This document shows, piece after piece, positions 6,201 to 9,914 of a stretch of 9,914 bases of DNA; positions within the stretch are counted from its first letter, which is position 1, and the number at the start of each line of letters is the position of its first letter. Source of the DNA: an uncultured Anaerovibrio sp. Its GTDB lineage: Bacteria; Bacillota; Negativicutes; Selenomonadales; Selenomonadaceae. Below the pieces are notes generated by a model that searched no databases, had not been told where the DNA came from, and saw nothing but the letters and a program-made list of their open reading frames with translations. The position numbers and the translations under genes were made by a program. Where the stretch lies: the NCBI GenBank assembly GCA_934196075.1, contig CAKPVW010000060.1, forward strand, positions 1-9,914. The letters are read 5' to 3'.

Positions 6201-7145
6201 TTACAGATAGCCAGCTGGATTTACAGCTCTGCCGTTAATCCGCACCTCATAGTGTACATGAGGGCCCGTACTATATCCGGTACTGCCCATGTAGGCAATA
6301 ACCTGGCCTCTGCGGACATACTGTCCAGGGGACACCGCCACTGCCTGGGCATGAGCATATCTAGTCAAATAACCGTTACCATGGTCAATATCCACCATAT
6401 TGCCATAGCCACCAGAATTCCAGCCTGCATCTGTTACCACACCATCGGCAGTAGCAACAATAGGTGTACCTGCATCATCGGCAATATCAATACCAGGATG
6501 AAAATCAGAACCACCCCAGCGCAAACCATATGGTGAACTAACATCACCAGTAGTAGGCCAAATAGAAGGAATGGTAACTGCTGCGCCATTGTCATTGCCC
6601 AACAAGGTCTGCTGCTCCTTCATTGCTTCCTTTAGCTGTTGCAGGCTAGCCTTGCGAATCGCCACTCTCTGCTCCAAATCACTCAAAACTGCATTAACAT
6701 TTTCAATTTTGATGCTCTGGCTTACAGGACCGCCCTGACCATTATGACTGCCATCTCCCCCATTGCTCTGAGGTGTATCGTCAGCTCCAGCCTCCATACC
6801 AGTAAGCTGTCTCAGCTCCATTTCCACCTGACTCAGTTCACTAAGCTGTCCCTGAAGATTGTCTGCCTTCTTAGACAACTGCAGCAGCTGCTCCTGCTGA
6901 ATGCTATTCACCTGCTGAAGACGCTCTATCTGAGCTGCCTCATCCCGCATAGTATAGCTGCTGTAGGTAGAGTACCCAAAGGCTCCTACCAGCAGCAAAG
7001 CCCCTGCAGCCACAGAAGCAATACCACATTTTACCCATTTAGCTGGCAGGTGAATACTGCGAACATCCTGCCCATCATTGGAGCTGATGCGGATGGTATA
7101 TTCCTTTGCTAATTTTTTTTCATCATTGTTTTCTTGATTACTCAA
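6201..7145 (-). CDS. Membrane-anchored M23 family metallopeptidase (peptidoglycan endopeptidase)
   Basis: A 314-residue type II membrane protein. A charged cytoplasmic N-terminus (1-38) is followed by one transmembrane helix (about 39-60), a Gln/Leu/Glu-rich coiled coil (67-115), a Gly/Ser/Asn-rich linker (117-141), a second helical segment (142-182) and an M23 domain (195-314). Zinc ligands are all present: His216 and Asp220 in HPGID, and His298 in HVH (296-298). His265 is the other conserved catalytic-site His. It is therefore likely an active endopeptidase cutting peptide cross-links of peptidoglycan outside the cytoplasmic membrane, in cell growth or division. The start is put at TTG 7145, because GGAGGAG lies five bases upstream of it. 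An in-frame GTG at 7172 lacks such a site and would place that Shine-Dalgarno inside the gene. It has its own putative promoter and a strong terminator, so it is probably monocistronic. Confidence 0.9.
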   Translation of the reverse strand: MSNQENNDEKKLAKEYTIRISSNDGQDVRSIHLPAKWVKCGIASVAAGALLLVGAFGYSTYSSYTMRDEAAQIERLQQVNSIQQEQLLQLSKKADNLQGQLSELSQVEMELRQLTGMEAGADDTPQSNGGDGSHNGQGGPVSQSIKIENVNAVLSDLEQRVAIRKASLQQLKEAMKEQQTLLGNDNGAAVTIPSIWPTTGDVSSPYGLRWGGSDFHPGIDIADDAGTPIVATADGVVTDAGWNSGGYGNMVDIDHGNGYLTRYAHAQAVAVSPGQYVRRGQVIAYMGSTGYSTGPHVHYEVRINGRAVNPAGYL

Positions 7146-7150
7146 GTAAA

Positions 7151-7157
7151 CTCCTCC
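7151..7157 (-). promoter_or_regulatory. Ribosome binding site fixing a TTG start for the M23 gene
   Basis: GGAGGAG on the minus strand, five bases before TTG 7143-7145. It decides the start against the upstream GTG at 7172. Confidence 0.75.
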
Positions 7158-7200
7158 AAACTCAAAATGCACTTAATTGCTCTAAAAAATTTCCCAAAGT

Positions 7201-7229
7201 ATTTTACCATATTCGGATATGCCATGCAA
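7201..7229 (-). promoter_or_regulatory. Putative promoter of the M23 peptidase gene
   Basis: On the minus strand TTGCAT (7224-7229), a 17-bp spacer, and TAAAAT (7201-7206) preceded by TGG, an extended -10 element. The -35 box is weak (3 of 6) and the -10 is good (5 of 6). Transcription would start near 7194, about 50 nt before the TTG. A TATAAT at about 7238-7243 has no fitting -35 box. Confidence 0.5.
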
Positions 7230-7258
7230 AATTTAATATTATAACCCCTATTTTCAAA

Positions 7259-7278
7259 GAAAATGCTTCCACATTTTC
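7259..7278 (-). terminator. Weak AT-rich hairpin downstream of metH
   Basis: 7259-7265 pairs with 7272-7278 (7 bp, 6-nt loop) and is followed on the minus strand by TTTG. It lies 65 bp past the metH stop and could be its terminator, but the stem is mostly A-T, so some read-through into the M23 gene is plausible. Confidence 0.3.
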
Positions 7279-7343
7279 CTGCAAGGGCTATTCTGTCATA
7301 TATTTTCCTCCAAAAGTCTGAAAAATACCTGACAGTTCCTTAA

Positions 7344-9731
7344 TTACTGCCCCACAATCCTGTTAGCAATATTCAAAGCCTTGACACCATCTGAAGCATA
7401 GAAATCTGCTCCAGCCTCCTGAGCATATTCCTGGGTGAGAGCCGCACCACCTACCATAACCTTAGCTGGAATATTTTCCTCCTTCAGCTGGCGAATTACT
7501 TCGTCAATCTCAGTCATAGTGGTGGTCATCAGAGCACACAAACCTACAATGGCAGCCTTGTTTTCCTTGGCAGCTGCCACAATATCCTCTGCTGGAACAT
7601 CCTTGCCTAAATCGATTAGATTGAAACCACTATTTTCCAGCAAGGCCCCTACAATATTCTTGCCCAAATCATGGACATCACCCTTAACCGTAGCCAGCAC
7701 TACAGTTCCTTTGGTATTATCACCAGCAGAGGCAGGGAATTTCTCCTTCAATACCACAAAGGCGCTACGCATAGCCTCCGCAGACAGTAAAACCTGAGGC
7801 AGGAAAACCCGCCCGGCGCCAAAGTCCACACCAACCTCATTCATAGCTGCCGTCAAAGCCTTTTCTGTCAGCTCATTAGGCTCAATGCCTGTATTCAAAG
7901 CATTCTCCACCAGAGAACGGATTTCATCAGCTTCACCTTCAATAACAGCAGCTTTGAGAGCCTCCAAAGGACTTAGTTCCACATGCTTGGCTACGGCCGC
8001 CTTCTTGGGCACAGCCAGATTTTTATCATTACGGCTGAAATCCCGGCCATTAGCATCCTTACCCAGCAAAGCCATAGAAGCCATCAAGGCATTCTGCATG
8101 GACTCATCATAAGGATTCATAATCGGAGCATCCAAGCCTGCGGCCAGACACATGGTAAAGAAGGTGCTGTTAATCAGGGGACGATTTGGCATACCAAAGG
8201 AAATATTACTCAGGCCCATAGTAGCTGGATAACCGTAACGCTGACGGTAAAGACGCAGAGTTTCCAGCGTATGGTTACAAGCATCTGCATCAGCCGCAAT
8301 GGTCATAACCAGACCATCTAACAGGAAATCTCCATCCTGCAAGCCAGCCTTTTTGGCAGTGCTGATAATGATATCCATAACCTTCAACCGCTCCTCAGCA
8401 GTCTTTGGAATACCCTCGTCTGTCAAAGGCAGGCACAAAATAGCTGCACCATATTTACGAGCCAGAGGAATAAATTTTTCCAGCCTTTCCACCTCAGCAC
8501 TGACAGAGTTAATCAAGGCACGGCCAGGATAAGCCCGCAAGCCTGCCTCCAGGGCTACAGGATCGCTGGTATCAATGGCCAAAGGTGCATCTGTCAGCTG
8601 AGCAATTTCCGTAACTGCCCGCTTCATGGCAGCTGCCTGATCAATACCGCCTACACCCATATTTACATCCAAAAGCCCTGCACCAGCCTTAACCTGATCC
8701 AGTGCTTCTCTCTTTACAGAAACAAAGGAGCCATCCTTGATTTCGGCTGCCAACTTTTTTCTCCCTGTAGGATTAATGCGCTCACCTATCAAAACAGTAG
8801 GCAGTTCCTTATCCACCACCACGGTTTTGCTGCGACTGGTCAACATTAACCGCCGACGCAAAGGCGCAAATTTTGGTTCCTCCACCCCCACCAAAGCAGA
8901 TTTAATAGCTGCAATATGCTCTGGGGTAGTACCGCAACAACCACCGATATAGGTAGCACCAGCCTGTACCAGCTTTGGTGCCCAGGTGCCAAAATCCTCT
9001 GGCCCCATAGGGAAGATGGTTTTGCCCTCCACCAACTGAGGCATACCCGCATTTGGCTGGACACTAATAGGCTTGGTGGTGTTCTGGGAAATAATTTTTA
9101 CAATAGGCACCAGCTGTTCAGGTCCCAAGGAACAGTTGATACCAATAATATCTGCACCCATAGCCTCCAAGGTTATGGCAGCAGTTTGAGGATCTGTACC
9201 TGTAACAGTACGGCCATCCTCACTATAGGACAGCTGACAAATCACTGGCAGCTTGGTAGCATCCTTGGCCGCCAAAAGAGCTGCCCGCATTTCCTGAATA
9301 TCAATAAAGGTTTCTATCAGAATATAATCTGCACCAGCTGACTCCAAAGCCTGAGCCTGCTGATAGTAATTACCGTAGGCCTCCTCAAAATCCAAATCTC
9401 CCAGAGGCTTGATAAATCTACCAGAAGGCCCCATGCCGCCAGCAATTTTTACTGTTTCTCCTTCAGGCACCTTAACAGCCTTGGCTGCCTTTACCGCAGC
9501 CTGATTGATTTCCACCACTCGATCGCTAAGGCCATAATGCTCCAACTTCAAAGCAGAAGCACCAAAGGTAAAGCTTTCAATAATGGTAGATCCTGCATCT
9601 ACATAACGCTGATGCACCTTGGTAACCTGCTCAGGATGATCCACACAAAGCATTTCTGGACAAGCCCCCGGCTGTAAAAGTCCCAACTGCTGAAACATGG
9701 TACCCATAGCACCATCAAAAATATGTATCAT
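7344..9731 (-). CDS. metH: Cobalamin-dependent methionine synthase lacking the reactivation domain
   Basis: A 795-residue MetH. The homocysteine S-methyltransferase barrel spans about 1-280, with zinc ligands Cys200 and the Cys265-Cys266 pair (GGCCGTTP). The pterin-binding (methyltetrahydrofolate) barrel spans about 310-560, with GERINPTG (316-323), DVNMG (355-359) and IDTSDP (386-391). The cobalamin cap is at about 585-665 and the B12-binding Rossmann domain at 675-795, with DVHDLGKN (685-692; His687 is the lower axial ligand) and GG 761-762. It moves the methyl group of 5-methyltetrahydrofolate to homocysteine through cob(I)alamin in the cytoplasm. The C-terminal AdoMet-dependent reactivation domain of E. 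coli-type MetH (about 1,200 residues in all) is absent: the protein stops right after the B12 domain. This form is known in several Firmicutes and Thermotoga, where a separate protein supplies the activation domain. Start ATG follows AGAGGT at a six-base distance. Confidence 0.96.
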   Translation of the reverse strand: MIHIFDGAMGTMFQQLGLLQPGACPEMLCVDHPEQVTKVHQRYVDAGSTIIESFTFGASALKLEHYGLSDRVVEINQAAVKAAKAVKVPEGETVKIAGGMGPSGRFIKPLGDLDFEEAYGNYYQQAQALESAGADYILIETFIDIQEMRAALLAAKDATKLPVICQLSYSEDGRTVTGTDPQTAAITLEAMGADIIGINCSLGPEQLVPIVKIISQNTTKPISVQPNAGMPQLVEGKTIFPMGPEDFGTWAPKLVQAGATYIGGCCGTTPEHIAAIKSALVGVEEPKFAPLRRRLMLTSRSKTVVVDKELPTVLIGERINPTGRKKLAAEIKDGSFVSVKREALDQVKAGAGLLDVNMGVGGIDQAAAMKRAVTEIAQLTDAPLAIDTSDPVALEAGLRAYPGRALINSVSAEVERLEKFIPLARKYGAAILCLPLTDEGIPKTAEERLKVMDIIISTAKKAGLQDGDFLLDGLVMTIAADADACNHTLETLRLYRQRYGYPATMGLSNISFGMPNRPLINSTFFTMCLAAGLDAPIMNPYDESMQNALMASMALLGKDANGRDFSRNDKNLAVPKKAAVAKHVELSPLEALKAAVIEGEADEIRSLVENALNTGIEPNELTEKALTAAMNEVGVDFGAGRVFLPQVLLSAEAMRSAFVVLKEKFPASAGDNTKGTVVLATVKGDVHDLGKNIVGALLENSGFNLIDLGKDVPAEDIVAAAKENKAAIVGLCALMTTTMTEIDEVIRQLKEENIPAKVMVGGAALTQEYAQEAGADFYASDGVKALNIANRIVGQ

Positions 9732-9760
9732 ATAATTACCTCTATTCTAGTTCAAAACAA

Positions 9761-9797
9761 ATTCTGCCTAGGGCAAAATCCTTCAATGTAATACATT
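9761..9797. repeat. Two inverted repeats in the metH 5' region
   Basis: AATGTA-A-TACATT (9785-9797) lies at about +6 to +18 of the predicted metH transcript, a position typical of a repressor operator. Next to it, TGCC-TAG-GGCA (9765-9775) has outer ATT/AAT pairs at 9761-9763 and 9777-9779. Neither forms a riboswitch core, and the leader of about 70 nt is too short for an S-box or a cobalamin riboswitch. Their binding partner is unknown. Confidence 0.35.
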
Positions 9798-9809
9798 AGT
9801 CGTGTGGTT

Positions 9810-9838
9810 AGTGTACTATTTTTGCTGGAATTTCGCAA
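9810..9838 (-). promoter_or_regulatory. metH: Putative promoter of metH
   Basis: On the minus strand TTGCGA (9833-9838), a 17-bp spacer, and TACACT (9810-9815); each hexamer matches 4 of 6 consensus bases. The start would fall near 9803, giving a leader of about 70 nt. It lies just after the hairpin at 9848-9889, which fits an independent transcription unit. Confidence 0.5.
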
Positions 9839-9847
9839 GTAAAATGA

Positions 9848-9889
9848 GACTTATTCAGTGGGAGCTTTAGACTCCCACTGAATTTAGTC
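9848..9889 (-). terminator. Long hairpin at the right edge: terminator of the next gene or end of a mobile element
   Basis: An 11-bp perfect stem (9854-9864 with 9872-9882, 7-nt loop), lengthened by 9848-9851 with 9886-9889. On the minus strand a frame open from the window edge, reading GAKALDLFD, stops at 9884-9886 directly before the stem. This looks like a gene end followed by its terminator, although the downstream T-tract (TCTCATTTTACTT) is poor. The CTTTAG loop in a GTGGGAG/CTCCCAC stem also resembles hairpins at right ends of IS200/IS605-type elements, so an element lying to the right is an alternative. Confidence 0.5.
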
Positions 9890-9914
9890 GAATAAATCCA
9901 GAGCCTTAGCCCCC

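Noticed and set aside
7282..7314. Minus-strand GGAGG followed by ATGACAGAATAG between metH and the M23 gene.
   Set aside because: The frame stops after three codons; it could be a decayed start but there is nothing to support a gene.

Overview
The window reads as chromosomal DNA of an anaerobic, low-to-medium-GC Firmicute, most plausibly one of the Negativicutes. This is inferred from strong GGAGG-type ribosome binding sites, a TTG start, AT-rich spacers, a ferredoxin-rich split glutamate synthase and a cobalamin methionine synthase without its reactivation domain. It rests on gene content only, not on a database match. All four clear protein genes lie on the minus strand.

From right to left in their transcription order: at the right edge is a long hairpin, probably the terminator or end of a neighbouring gene or element (9848-9889). 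Next come metH (7344-9731) with its own short promoter region, then a membrane-anchored M23 peptidase (6201-7145) that starts at TTG and ends in a strong terminator (6111-6148). An AT-rich spacer follows, carrying a perfect sigma-70 promoter (TTGACA-17-TATAAT, 5806-5834) and a leader of about 160 nt with nested dyads. That leader feeds a three-gene glutamate synthase operon: a class II glutamine amidotransferase (4534-5640), a 4Fe-4S/FMN synthase domain (2915-4546), and a fusion of the GXGXG domain, a GltD-type FAD/NADPH oxidoreductase and a ferredoxin tail (554-2896). The amidotransferase would release ammonia from glutamine. The FMN subunit would add it to 2-oxoglutarate and reduce the product to glutamate. 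The GltD part and the many Fe-S clusters would bring in electrons. The operon ends at a GC-rich hairpin (490-524).

The left 550 bp hold the two least ordinary signals. One is a perfect 16-bp ParB-binding parS palindrome (466-481), which suggests an origin-proximal or ParABS-organised part of the chromosome. The other is a protein-free stretch (1-404) made of long nested inverted repeats that fold into a multi-helix RNA. Tandem G-A mismatches and G-U pairs occur only in the plus-strand reading, so the likely product is a large plus-strand structured ncRNA whose 5' end lies outside the window. I could not assign it to a known family.
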